The translations under genes were made by a program, and so were the position numbers. Below are positions 12,372 through 24,289 of a DNA stretch of 64,000 nt, piece after piece. The DNA lies in NCBI GenBank assembly GCA_014904845.1, contig MU119289.1, forward strand, positions 1 through 64,000, in the 5' to 3' direction. The number at the start of each line of letters is the position of its first letter. The first letter of the stretch is position 1. The DNA comes from Acephala macrosclerotiorum (taxonomy: Eukaryota; Ascomycota; Leotiomycetes; Helotiales; Mollisiaceae). Under the pieces are notes generated by a model. It made no database searches and was not told where the DNA came from. It saw only the letters and a list, made by a program, of their open reading frames with translations.

Positions 12372-15300
12372 ACGGCAACGTACACCATCTAGCATCCGCG
12401 CTTTTACTGCCGTATTAGCAGAACGCAGCAAGTCTCCGGCAGCATACCCTCCTCCACCCCACGCGTTCGAGACCTAGGAACGTTCACCCGGGAATGAGAT
12501 CACGAACGAAGCTTGGTATCCTTTCGTCATTCATGGTACAGCTCTCGGGCAAGCAAGGGGGGCATACAATGGGTGAGTGTCAAGGCAGAGCCGTATGTGC
12601 CTCTCTTACTTAGGGCATAGGGACATTTTACCAGAGTGTGTATGCCATTCCACTGATGGTCTGGAGTTTATTGACGTCTCATAGTTCGGAAGACTGTGCC
12701 AGCCTTACTACCACCACAAAGATCCGCAAAACCAGCCCTTTCGCCCATCATCCACCTATGCCCTCCCTGTCAATGGCGTCCAAGGCCAGGAACCCCAGCA
12801 GATGGTGGATACCTAGAGGGAGAGTAATAGGGGAGGGAAACATGGAGAGGAGAGTAATATGGAGGGAGAGTATAGGGGAAGGAATATCGAGTGAGATTAC
12901 GGCGAGGGGGACATGGAGGGAGAATAATAGGGAGGGTGGCGGAACAGGACCATAGAGGGAGAGTATGATATGCCTCTCTCGATCGATTGATCAACCCTCC
13001 TTTAGCCAATGTCACGATATATTCCGACGCCTCCCCACTGATCAATATATGCCCCTTCGAGACATCGAGGCCACTGCTGGCGATGGGCTAGAACGAATGG
13101 CAAGGAACGTGTGGTCGTATGGATACGAGTATTGGCTTTGCTTTGTTGGTTTCCATTGTATCAAAAGTCGTATCGTGGTTTAGAGGCAGAGAGGCTTGAC
13201 TGGGAGAACATCGGCTCTAAATCGGCGTAGTACCTCAATGTCCCTCCATCTGCTCGAGCATCGACGCGAGATAATAATGAAATTTGCACGGACTTTCAGA
13301 AACATTCATTCTGTGCCCGCGGTCGATGCTTCTGCCCAACCAGACAGTAAGACGACAGAATTCCCAGTGCCACAAAGGCTTCTAGACTCGAGCTGTCTGA
13401 CCGCGGAGGAGGGCGAGGTCTAGGACCTATATGGTATTACGCAGCCAGAACACAATACGGTTACTCTACTGACACCTGCAGGGTAACATTCTGAAGCCCT
13501 CTATCACCATCCCAGAACCTCGGGAGGAGTCCCTCAAGCACAACAATGGATGTCAAGCGACAACTAAAGCTACAGACAGACGACCTTCCAACCCCATTTC
13601 AGCATCGGCAATCAGTCTAGATATTTGTCCCGAACAACCCATCAATCTGCTGGTCGAGATCCGCCTTCTACAAGCTGGAGACACCTAGCTAGAAAATTTG
13701 TCATGCCCTCGCTGCACCAAACGCGCCCGCCGACCGTGGTGGGAGGCTTCGAGAGAGTGTGGGTATATGAACTCTTCTGCGAACGGAAATCGTTGCTGAT
13801 TTTGTATCCAACCAGCTTCATGCCTACCGCTTCATCCTCACAAATCCTATCTCCTGTGATGGCTGAAATATACTTCTTGGCAAACTCAAGCAAGAACAGG
13901 CGGCGAAGTTCGGGCGACGCCAACAAGCTGTCAAACGGAGGTGCTGTGAGTGATCAACCTTCCTTGATTGAAGTATTATTTTACAGTCCGAATGCCCTCT
14001 TTTATAATGTCCTGCCGATCATCATTTAAAGAGTGAGGCATCGACCCCTGACTTTCGACACAAGCGTCCTCCAAATTTCAAGAACATGATGGCTTGGCAC
14101 ACCATTAATGGCATCGCAGATTCGTCGCATAACTTACATGGTCTGGCAGACGTTCTTGGGTAGAAGAAGTAGACAAACAGATTGACCACATCTCGGACGG
14201 CAATCCCCATCTGAAAACCCATTGAGCGACGAACGAATGACTATGCCTCAACACCCACTCGTCAAGTCCGGGGACCAATCAGGACATGTCTGCTCCTATC
14301 TTGTAAGGATGCTCGAAACACCAGAATAGGTTTGCCTTCCTAATGGCAAATCATGGGATGAACGAGTTATGGCAGGAGTGTATCATGGATGGATCACGCT
14401 ATTGAGGAAGTTGGTGGGCTTCTGGGGATACATTTTGGGACAGCATTGGGAAGCAGTCAGTCAACTCCCAGGCAGTAGCTTCAATCGCTGAACACGAGGT
14501 TGCTGCTCCCTCCACGTTTGCTGCCACATCGCGAAAGCTCAAATTGCTTGGCAGACGAAGCCATCCTTGGACTCCCTTCGTACTCCACTGGTTCTCGATG
14601 AGGCGAGCAGAGCTGGATGAGCTGCCAATACCTCCTGGGCCACATACACGTCGCTATATAGGTGACGCTCCTGGGTACGAAGTCCAGAGCATGCTTGGTC
14701 AGGGTAGACGCCTCCACATAGCTAAGCACTTTGCCTCTGGCCAGTATCGAGCGAGACAAGGGAGGAAGAGGATGAATTGAAACGAAAGAAAGGCATGAGG
14801 CTTAGATAATTACTTCTATCGGTTCTCAAATCCTATTTTTGACGATACTGGGACTGCTTCCAATCGTTCACTTTCCACAAGTGTGACATGAAGATGTGTC
14901 CAGTCCCCAGACTCTTGTCAGGGCGTCAGACTCGTGAGATGTTCGTTTCTTGTGAGTGAGTATGATCAGCCTCGTCCATTTGTCATGTCAATTTTGTTCC
15001 CTTGTCGCGCTCTCACTCCCTCCTGTGACCAATTTGCTATTCGTTCATCGTTTATAATTCAATATACTCCTTTTTTTTCTGGAATTGGACCAATTCTTAT
15101 CATCAATTTGGTGACATATCCTGTTTTATATAGTTTACTTCTTTACTTCAAGGAATTCTGCACTCCCCTCGGCCGATCAGACTTCTCGTCTTTTTCATCT
15201 TTTGTTCCGGCTTTTCACTCTGCCGGGAGTATCTGTGCTCCTCTTACCCAGGTTATCTTATTCATTCCATAATTTCACTCTTTGGTAGCCTATCGGGCAA

Positions 15301-17794
15301 CGATCAGGATCAGAGACGCTCATGGCATGTCCTTCATTTACCGCCGCTTCTGGGAGGTGCTGCCTTCATTTCGAGATAGAGCTTCCACCAACAATCCAGC
15401 TTCTTTCTGCTCCTTCTAATCCAGCATCGACCCTCCATGTGGCCGCACTTGATCACAAACATTAGTCTTTCACGTGGCCATTCCTTCTGGACTGTTGGTA
15501 ACCCTCCAACTATGAGAGATTCATCTAGCAAATCCCCCTCCATTTGGTCAGATTTCCCAGCTTCTCGCATAAGTTACGCCCTCTTATCCTGACCCAGTCT
15601 GCGGAACTCATAGCATCCTGTTCTGCTTCCAAAATACGTGCTTTTTGGTCTTGCTGAAGTTTGCACCACGGAACTTACTTCTGCTGCTTTATGACCGCCA
15701 CCTACCTTTTAGCTATTTACGGCATCTCCTCCTGTTCTAGGTTTCTCTGCTCTTCAGTACTGAAATCCTCCTGCGTATGAGATACAGTTCTCGGCATTGG
15801 TCTTTTGCGTTTCTTGTCTTCATCGCAGATATTCCTTTGATCAAAACTTTGAAGGCGAACATACTTCTGAAAAAATCGGTCTGGTCGACTACAGCATTAT
15901 TTACAGCCCCGCCGAGGGCACTCAACGTCCCAGCTTCGCGGAAGCTTCACTACAGCAACTCCAGGGTTGGAATTGCGAGGCCAAAGACTTTTAATTTCGT
16001 CCAGGCATCGTCTCTACTGAAAGTATGTGAGCCCAGTAAGAGCAAGAAAATATAGGAATGGAAATATGGGAAGGCAAGCATCACGTCTGCGAGATAGATG
16101 ATAAACTCCAGAGATTATTTGTTGTATTCAATTGAACCTTGGTTCATGTCTCCTTTGTTGGTTGGTATCCGAGTGTCCTCTCCATTTACGAGTTTCCTAG
16201 CGTTCTAATACTCTTCCTGATAAAGCATCACTATCCTCCCACTGGTGGTCTTCCTGTATATAGCATTTCCCACTGGTTGGCAGCTCCCATTCTAGGAGTC
16301 ACGGCCCCACTGAAAGGGTGTGTTTGCTACTATCCTATTTATCCCTTCGGCCTTCAGCATCTTGTAAGAGGTTGCCTGTGGTCCTCGTGGCCAATTTCGA
16401 GAGATTTCAACACGAAGGAGGTAGGCAAGTAATCTATAACATCACCTTTAGATCAGCAACCCAGTTCGACAGGTGGATGCAAACATAAGAACCGAGGGAG
16501 CTCAGAGCAGGGTGAGGAAAGATAATTACCATAATGTAGATATTTGTCGAGTCCGCTTCCGCATGATTTCGATTCTTAAAAGCAGATCAACTCTTAGCCT
16601 TGAGCTCCTTTTACAAAAGTTGTATGTGTAACCCCATACATTGCTATTCGAAACCCTCTCCGCCAGAAGGCTTGCTGCCCGCACCACACCCCAAAGAAAA
16701 CATCTGCAACTCAAGCTTCCTTCTTTTCTATCATGTGTTGATTCTGTAAACGTTTGGAGTGTTGTTCGTAGAAGTATTCGAGACTGTTGTGGGTTAGACG
16801 CAATGAGAAAGCCGGAACGATCGGCCTTTCGAGCCTCAAAATGGCATAAGGTAGGATTGTCGTTAATCCGATCAAGAAAAGGAGGGCCGTTTTATGACGG
16901 ACTGGTCAAGGCGAAGGCGTGGGGATAATCTTCGGTTGTCGAATTGACGTTGGTCCCGCCGCTGTGGCAGCAAGTCAAACATTCAAAAACAGCTTGCAAA
17001 CAACCATAGAGTCCTAGCAGAGAGTATGGCTAGCGGAATCGCGGAACGTTCGGATGTTCGAACGCCAAATCTGAGGTATGTGTTGGAGGTGCCAAGGAAG
17101 AGTGCGTGCTGATTGCAGAGCTCGAATGTTAGTAAATAGGTAAGACTTTTTGGTCTACAAATTGTCCAAGGTAAACCGAGCCAATCAACAATCTATCTTG
17201 GCATCCGATATAGGGTCTACCGTGTGGATGATGCGGCGGACCCTTTCTAGACGAAGAGGAAGGCTGACAATGGAATGGGCTTTTGGTCGGCGTCGTTGTT
17301 TTGCATCGGTCGAGTCGGGTTAAAGGCTGAACATGGACGCTGCTCTGCTGTCATAAAGGTCGACAGCCTATGCAAGCCATGTCAGAATTCTTTAGTTTGA
17401 TTTACTTGGGCGCATGGTGCGACTAGTAAAGATTTTCAAACCAAAAACACATTATAACGACGAGCATCAGCTTTGCAACACATAACTCTGCGGTCTGCAG
17501 ACTCGAGATTCCAAGATGGAGAGATTCAGCGAATGACCACGGGCGTATTCAAAACGTTTCGGCCTCTACAATACCCCTTCGTATCGCCAAGCGACGAATC
17601 TGCTTACTCGGCGATGGCCATCGTCTCATGACCACAAACAAATCTCTATATAAAAGACGATCATCTCGCATATCCGTAAAAGATTAAAATATTCAATCGT
17701 TCTAGGGTTTGCAAATTCAGAATTCAAGCCAGGCCGATTCTCGCACGCTCCTTTTACACTAGAAAGACTGCTTCGTGCCTCTACCTCTCCCGTA
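12372..17794. other. Decayed region without recognisable genes
   Basis: About 5.4 kb of moderate GC content holds many short frames on both strands broken by stops. Splice-like signals appear (for example a GTGAGTG near 12572 and a TTTACAG near 13980), suggesting remnants of intron-containing genes, but no frame of convincing length or family survives. The longest frames, near 13625-14029 and 14934-15272, do not resemble known proteins. A purine-rich minisatellite lies at 12815-12970. Confidence 0.5.
12815..12970. repeat. Purine-rich minisatellite
   Basis: Variants of GGAGGGAGAGTAATAGGGG recur about seven times with a unit of roughly 20-27 bases. The strand is almost purely A/G, broken by short TAAT/TATAT words. 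No open frame depends on it. Confidence 0.65.
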
Positions 17795-19176
17795 CAGTGC
17801 CGCGTCAGGAGTCTGAGCCATTTAAACGAAAACGCGTAAAAACGCGCTACGCGCTTTCTACTTTCTTCTTTTCTACACACTAAAATGCCACCTCAACGCA
17901 CTCTTTTGGGCAATTCCTTTAAAAATAGGCAGTTCAATCATAAGCTCACTCTATATTAACGTAGTATTGCTATTAGCATATAATTTAAAGGCGCTAAAAT
18001 CCTCGAAATTAAAACTATTTTAAATTGTTTTCGCAAAGTTATTTAAAGTACTTTTTCTCTCGCCTATTTACGCAATAATAAAAAATTACAACCTCGAATC
18101 GGCAGACTAAAATATTATACTAAAACTAACGAACGATTATTACTTTGATATATATACGCAAACTCGAAAAATAATTATTTAACTTTTAAAAAAAAGTTTA
18201 ATCTCGCAATAAATAAGTTTATTATCGATCGAGTTTTTAAAAAATATAATATATATAATTAAAAAGTTAAAAAGCGCCCGTTTTTTATAAAAGCATATAT
18301 AGTTAAAAAGTTAGTTTAGTGTTTAAAATATAAAAAAAAAAATAAAAAAAAAAATAAAAAATGTATATATAAAATAATAAGTATTTAATAAAATGAAAAC
18401 AAAGAAAATAAATTAAATAAATTTTTTGAATTGCGAATTAAATGTAAAATAAATTAATAATTTAAACTTACGATTATAATAAAAATATAAAAATTATAAT
18501 TTAAAAATGCTTTTAAAATATAAAATAAATTAATTTTTATATTATAAATTAAAATTTCGAGTTTATAAAATATAAATACTTTATTAATTTTTATTTAAAG
18601 ATTTTAAACGTAAAAATCAAATTAGTAGTTCAATTTTTAAATTTTAAATATATTTTTATACAAAATAATACTTTTATTTATCGAGCAATTAAAGTACGAA
18701 ACTAGTTTAAAAAGAATAAAATCGAATAAATCGAAAATTGGCTTTTTTATTTTCTCGATTTAAACTCAATCGAGTATATTTAATAGAAGTTTAAAAAGCG
18801 AGTTTTTAAAATGTTTTTAAAGATCGTAAAAAATAAAAATAAAAGTAAACATTTAAAATAACGATTTAAAAGTATTTTATAAGTAGTATAAAATATAATA
18901 AATAAAGCGGTTTTTGATAATCTAAAAAAGAATATAGTCAATCGAATTGAGGCTTACATCGAGGTAAAAGGATGGCATATAAAATATTAAAATGAGTTTT
19001 TAATATTTTCAAAAGATTTTTTTATCAAAAAGTAGTTAACTTATACGCGAATCAATAGAATTAATTAAATCTCAAATCAGACGAAAAACAGTAAAGTTGT
19101 GTAGACTTTTGTAAATTAATATTATGATAGAGTGCGGAGTAAAAAAATAATAGCTCAGACTCTTGACGTGGCACTG
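17795..19176 (+). mobile_element. Tc1/mariner-family transposon relic, RIP-decayed
   Basis: The element begins CAGTGCCGCGTCAGGAGTCT at 17795 and ends with the inverted match ...TCTTGACGTGGCACTG at 19176, with TA target dinucleotides outside each end (17793-17794 and 19177-19178). It is 1,382 bp. The plus strand from 17885 reads MPPQRTLLGNSFKNRQFNHK and continues, through many stops, with LQPRIGRLKYYT and a following helix. This matches the start and helix-turn-helix/GRP-like linker of fungal mariner-type transposases. The interior is extremely AT-rich, with TAA/TAG in most codons, as expected after heavy RIP; the DDE core is no longer readable. Differences between the two terminal repeats are mainly G-to-A transitions. 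Confidence 0.85.
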
Positions 19177-19847
19177 TAGCTCTCCCACGAGTCGAGTCCA
19201 ACAATTATGCCATCTCCATGCCGAGATCTTGGCTTTACGAAAGGGGGGCCCTAAACATCGAAGGCATTGAATTGAAGTTCAAAGTCTCTTCCTGTTCCGA
19301 GCAGTGCTCCGAGCAGCCATAACTACGACGAAACAAAAATGAAGTGGTCTGAGTCTTAAAAGATATAACATGGGTCGAGTACTGGACGCAGTCGCCTAAG
19401 CAATTTACCTTCACAATAGGACATTATGATCTACTCATTTTGTAGAAACTTTGCATGGCAGGATGTTGGCGGACGTTGAATTTTTTGAGCCTTTCCAGGT
19501 GGAATTTCGATATGAGCGCAATGAAACAGTGGCACACAACGGGAAGATGGAGAGGGAATCCCAACGTCAGGCAATGCCAAACATGATGAGACACCCGTTT
19601 TTGTTGACAGGAAGATGATCAAGTGCAACTTCCCTCAAATGCATTGCTCCATCATCGTATCCATAAATGATTGTGAAATTGTTTGGGTAATATCGCCGTG
19701 CTGCCTCCAGGCCTCAATCCTATCGATAATCCATCAGTTCCCTTGAGCTTAAATCAAAGAGAAAGTATTGATTCATAATTGTAATATTCAATACAGGCCC
19801 AAAAGTAAATTATTAATAGGATTGTCCAATATATTCTCCTCAAGAAT

Positions 19848-20065
19848 TTCAGGGGCTCGGTTGTAAGCATCACCACTCGCCTACCTGGCCATGAACTTGG
19901 ATGAAATTCAGGGGCTCGTTTGGAGGATTTGCCACTCGCGTAATTGGTCTGCTTTGGCAGCCAGTCAGGTGTTCTTTCAGGGGCTCAGGCGTTCGTTTAA
20001 GCATCATAGACTTGAGGGAAAGTGAACAATTGGCGAACGCAATGTCGAGTTTGCCACTTGAGCCT
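19848..20065. repeat. Short degenerate tandem repeat
   Basis: The word TTCAGGGGCTCG or a close variant occurs at about 19848, 19907 and 19976. Each is followed by a GTTTG/GCAT segment and a GCCACTCG-like word (about 19872, 19932 and 20052). Spacing is about 58-70 bases. Three to four diverged copies are visible. Confidence 0.5.
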
Positions 20066-22234
20066 TTCTAACATGATCTGGGAGGGTATGTGATGCTAGA
20101 GAGGAGAGAAGGAGTATGTTGAAAGACAAAATGGAAGAGGGGAAAGGAGAACAACACCGGTATGGAATCTACTCTTCGAGTCTATCCGGAGGGTAGAACT
20201 TTGTGTTGTTGACTTCATAATGTTTCCAGCTACCTCTGCATCATCGGGCTTCTGATCGTGTTTTCAGAAGACGGGAAGGTCGAGGCTTGGTATAGGGGTT
20301 CGGAGATGTGGCGGGTGCTCTTCCTTTTGTGCTTGAAGCCTCCCAAATCCAGGCTCGGCTTTATCCAAATCTGCCCGGGAAGAACCATGATTCCACGTAT
20401 TCTGGTTGTAGTTCCTCTTGTGAGCCCGCATCCGCCAAGCAGAATCATCCTCCACCTACTCCGTCTCTTGATGACGCTCGACAGATTCCTTTCTTGAATA
20501 AGGAGTTGCTTGGCAGGAAGAGCATGGAAGGGCAGAGGATTCTACACCCTAGAGATTGTAACACTCCCCTTCTCCGTTAGAGATGTCTGTCTCTTGTAAT
20601 GCTTTCACCTTTCCTCCTCGTATCTGTCAGTATACCATAGAAATGTCCGTCGAGAATTGTAGTCGAGATTTACCAGTAGCAGGTCGCCAGATGGCTCCAA
20701 GTAGCAGGAGTATTGGAGCAGTTTGGTGACATGGTTCAAATTCTGTCTGGTCAGCCTTCGCATCCTTCACAAGAACATGGCAGCCGCATACCTTCAATGA
20801 CCTCCGAGCATGGCAGACGCCCTTCACAGATCTGCGAAGAAGAAACAGGGCATATGACCCAAAACATTGCCTTCGATTGGCGAATGCATTTCTTTTCCAA
20901 TGTCTCGGGGAAGACTTTCTTCTCGCAGCCTAAGAATCCTCCGCATAAACCATTGAAACACAATCGAACATAGGAAGTAGGCTCCTCTGTTATTTGGCTG
21001 CTATGGCTATATGTAGACGAATACGAGTGTGTGATAGGCAACAGGAGCTCTGGCCAATTGGCGGAGGATGCGGAGGTTTGGCAGCTAATGAGGGTGCGAA
21101 GCCGAGACAAAGAGGCACTTGATGGCTGCTTCGTTTTTGAGTTCGATCTTTGGTAGCTTTAAGGATCTACCTGCCACTCGTTTTCGAGCCTTTGATCCTG
21201 CTTGCGAGGGATGTCTTCAGTCATGGCTTCGAATAGTTTTCCAAAGGTTGGGCATCAATACCTGGTCTTCTAGGAGCTACCCTTGATCATTGTAGGCTTT
21301 CCAGAATGCATTTCAAGCTTAGAAATTGTCGTCTTGTCGTAGAAAAATTCACGCAAACTCGTTGTCGGTTCTGTGCTGATGGATAGTGGTGGGCGTTGCG
21401 ACGGGCTGTGTGACTAGCCTCGAAGATATCATCGCAGCAGTCTACGAAAATCGCCACAAGTTCCGCAACGAAAGAAGACAGGATACAAGATTTCGGACCT
21501 GGAAACTAGTGATGCTCGTTCATGCATTAGAAATCTGCGAGACTGAAATATCAAAGAAGTTTTGTGTGGCAATCTGCAGCTGGTTTGGTGTTTCTGGTAC
21601 CTTAGCAACAAGAGTTTTTATACCAACTCGCTGGAACAACATTCACACGTGATTTCGCTCCGCAGATATGAAGTTTTGCTTTCCGGCAGCAGGGTTAAAG
21701 CTGAGAATACCATTCATGGTGTGCATTCTACTGGAGAAGCTATCCTCGGGGTTTAGCACCGCCTCCCATGGCCCTGGAATTTGCTCTTGGAACTCGCATT
21801 GGTACAAGACATTAGGTAATCTAATCCTGCCTTCAGATTACATACATTGGTTCATCAATGATGCCTATCTGGGTAACTTTCGACGTTGTAGCTGGTGATT
21901 TGTAAATATTTTGTCCAGCTCCTCCCCTCCAATCCCATTTGTGGTAATATTTTGCACAAAGTCTCCCTGCCTAATCAGACTTTGCATCCAGGAATCAGCG
22001 CTCAACAACGACCGTCTCCTTCACCCCACACACGGTGCCGGATGGCGGTGGGTTGATAGTTCTCGCTCGACATTCGAAGCATATAAACATCCGTGTAGAG
22101 GGTTTCGTTTCCGGAGATGATTGCCATAGGACCTGCGAACCAGCGAGGAGGAACAGGGCAGGAGGTGTCGCAGCACTACAGCCTTGTGGAAGAGTAATCC
22201 TAAGATAGCATCAAAAAGTAAACCCGAGACTGTA

Positions 22235-22420
22235 GGATGTTCGAAGGAGGGAGGTTGGTCGACGAGAGGAAAATGTTCCAAGGAAAGAGAGATCGTTCGA
22301 AGATAGAAGTCTCGAAAAGAGGAGAATATTGGAAGAGTGGAGTTGTTCGAAAAGAGGATATAGTTCGAAGAGAGAGTTTCGAGGAAGGAGATTTCGGAGA
22401 TAGGAGAAGGGTGAGGTATT
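22235..22420. repeat. Polypurine tract with recurrent GTTCGAA words
   Basis: Nearly 190 bases are strongly purine-rich on the plus strand. GTTCGAA or a near variant recurs at irregular intervals of about 25-45 bases (near 22240, 22292, 22345 and 22367). The opposite strand is a Ser/Phe/Leu-rich open frame, probably a by-product of the composition. Confidence 0.45.
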
Positions 22421-24289
22421 AGAATAGAGGATGGAGAAAGCTCCAGTCGCAGACTGGTCTGGAGGAGCTGTTGTAGCTTGGCGGCTGGGGTCCTAGACTG
22501 AGCTGGAGCTCGAGGAGGAGACGGCGTGTTCGAGATATTCATCGCGAGAGAGAAGACGTCCTGCAAACAATCAATTAGTACGCGTCCCTGGGTACGTTCT
22601 CTAGCTGTCGAGCCACTTGCCAGTGTGTAGTAAGCCATGAAATGGCCACAGCCCCTCGCCGCACACATCTCCTCTGGGTGGAAAGGTTCGCAGATGACCT
22701 TGAAATTGGACCTGGATCTCCAAAAGTAGAACCATCCTATGTCCCAGAAGAGCTGCGCTCTTGCTTTCATCCCTCCTACTCTTCAAAGAAATCCTGCCAA
22801 CTCCATCGCTCCTTGTACTAGATACCGACATTCCTCATGGCTATCTCGAAAGTTGATCGCTACACCAGTTCAACCAGCTCACAGTCGTGGTCCTCGAAGT
22901 CTACCAATTAATCAATCAGCCAGCAGAGAACGTGTTGAGGCGGAGGGCTACCGTACCAGGCGTCAGGTAGAAGCAAAGGAAATCTGCTTGGTGCAAACCT
23001 CAAAGTAATTTTCCATGTGAAGCTTCTCAGTGCAAGACGTGGGCAATACTCGTTGTGCGTTGGAGGGCGATGGCCTGGCATCGTGTTGGTATTGTCAGAG
23101 CCAAGTTCTTTAGACATAATATGTGCCTTCCGGGGAGTTGACTATAGGGTTGCAGTGGTTGAATTGCGGTAGGTTGCGACGTGAGTATGATGTTGTAGTT
23201 ATTGTGACTTGACTTTGGCATACTTCCGTTGGTCATCAACTTCTTTAATATCTCTGAAATGCTTTTTGGCGCGTGGTCCGGAGGAAGGTCTCGAGTATCG
23301 CAGCTTCTTCTGTCGTCACAGCTTCTCCTGCCTTATCCGCCTCCCCTAGCTCTGTTCTCTTTCCATTCAAAGCCACCGCGCTATAACTTTGAGGGTACCG
23401 CCCTGGCAATTCGTTCGACGTGTTGTTGCCCCTGCACTAGTCCGAATCCCTGTTCGACGCAAGACATTCACCCTTTTCTTCCTCGCTAAAATGTCCCAAC
23501 TGAAGTCAGCATCTCTCTATGTCCTGATCACCACCGAAGGGAGAGTCACCTTCGTCTCGATCTAGATGCTGCCCCTGACTATGTCGCAATCATGATCTTC
23601 ACTCTTGTTGAGAATCGCAATATGGAGTCCTTGATAGGAGTAGAGTTGGAGATAGGAGGATAGAATAAAGATGACGCCAGTGGCTTAGCGGTAAGCAGTG
23701 ATCGAAGTTCGGTGAGAGGTGATTCGTGTCTATGGTGACGAGGTATGCGGATCAAGGGCGAAGATTAAGGGTCCAGAATGAAGGTGGACAGCAGGCGCCA
23801 GGTCGGAAACGAGTATGAAATGGAGTCAAAAATATGACTTTCGAAGAAGAGTCCGCTTGAAAACCCATTGCAAGCAAACTTGGAAATCGAACGAGTGATT
23901 TGAAGTAGGCGAAGACGAAGCGTGTAGTAAGGACAAACTCTCTATTACTGTCTCTACACGCTCTGCTAGGATAGTGTACTTCAATGTTCCAAGTGATTTC
24001 AAGAGCTTGCGTTCGATCTGATTACTCCATCGATCTTAGACATTCTGCCTTCATCCGAACCCGAGTTTGACAAAATATTACTAAGTTCCTGTGGCTAGGC
24101 CATTAAGTGGAGCCAGTAGTATCTTCATTGACAAAGCTTGTAACCTCTTGAAATTCAAGTAGCCGAAGGAAGTCAATGTGAGTTTGTCCCCTCTGTCCCG
24201 AGATCAATGTGTCGAGCGACTCTTGCTAATGCTGTAACATTTTGGAACAGATTTTCAAATGTATGTGCAGGGCCAGTAGCCATGAGATA

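Larger units (their letters stand above)
19179..24172. other. Decayed region without recognisable genes
   Basis: About 5 kb of moderate GC content lies between two transposon-bearing segments. Open frames up to 249 codons exist (minus strand 22021-22770), but they are low-complexity or unlike known families. Short repeats at 19848-20060 and a polypurine tract at 22235-22420 are listed separately. I see no tRNA or RNA gene. Confidence 0.45.

Noticed and set aside
22021..22770. 249-codon open frame on the minus strand
   Set aside because: Most of it translates a polypyrimidine/Ser-Leu-Phe-rich tract, with no domain or splice support.
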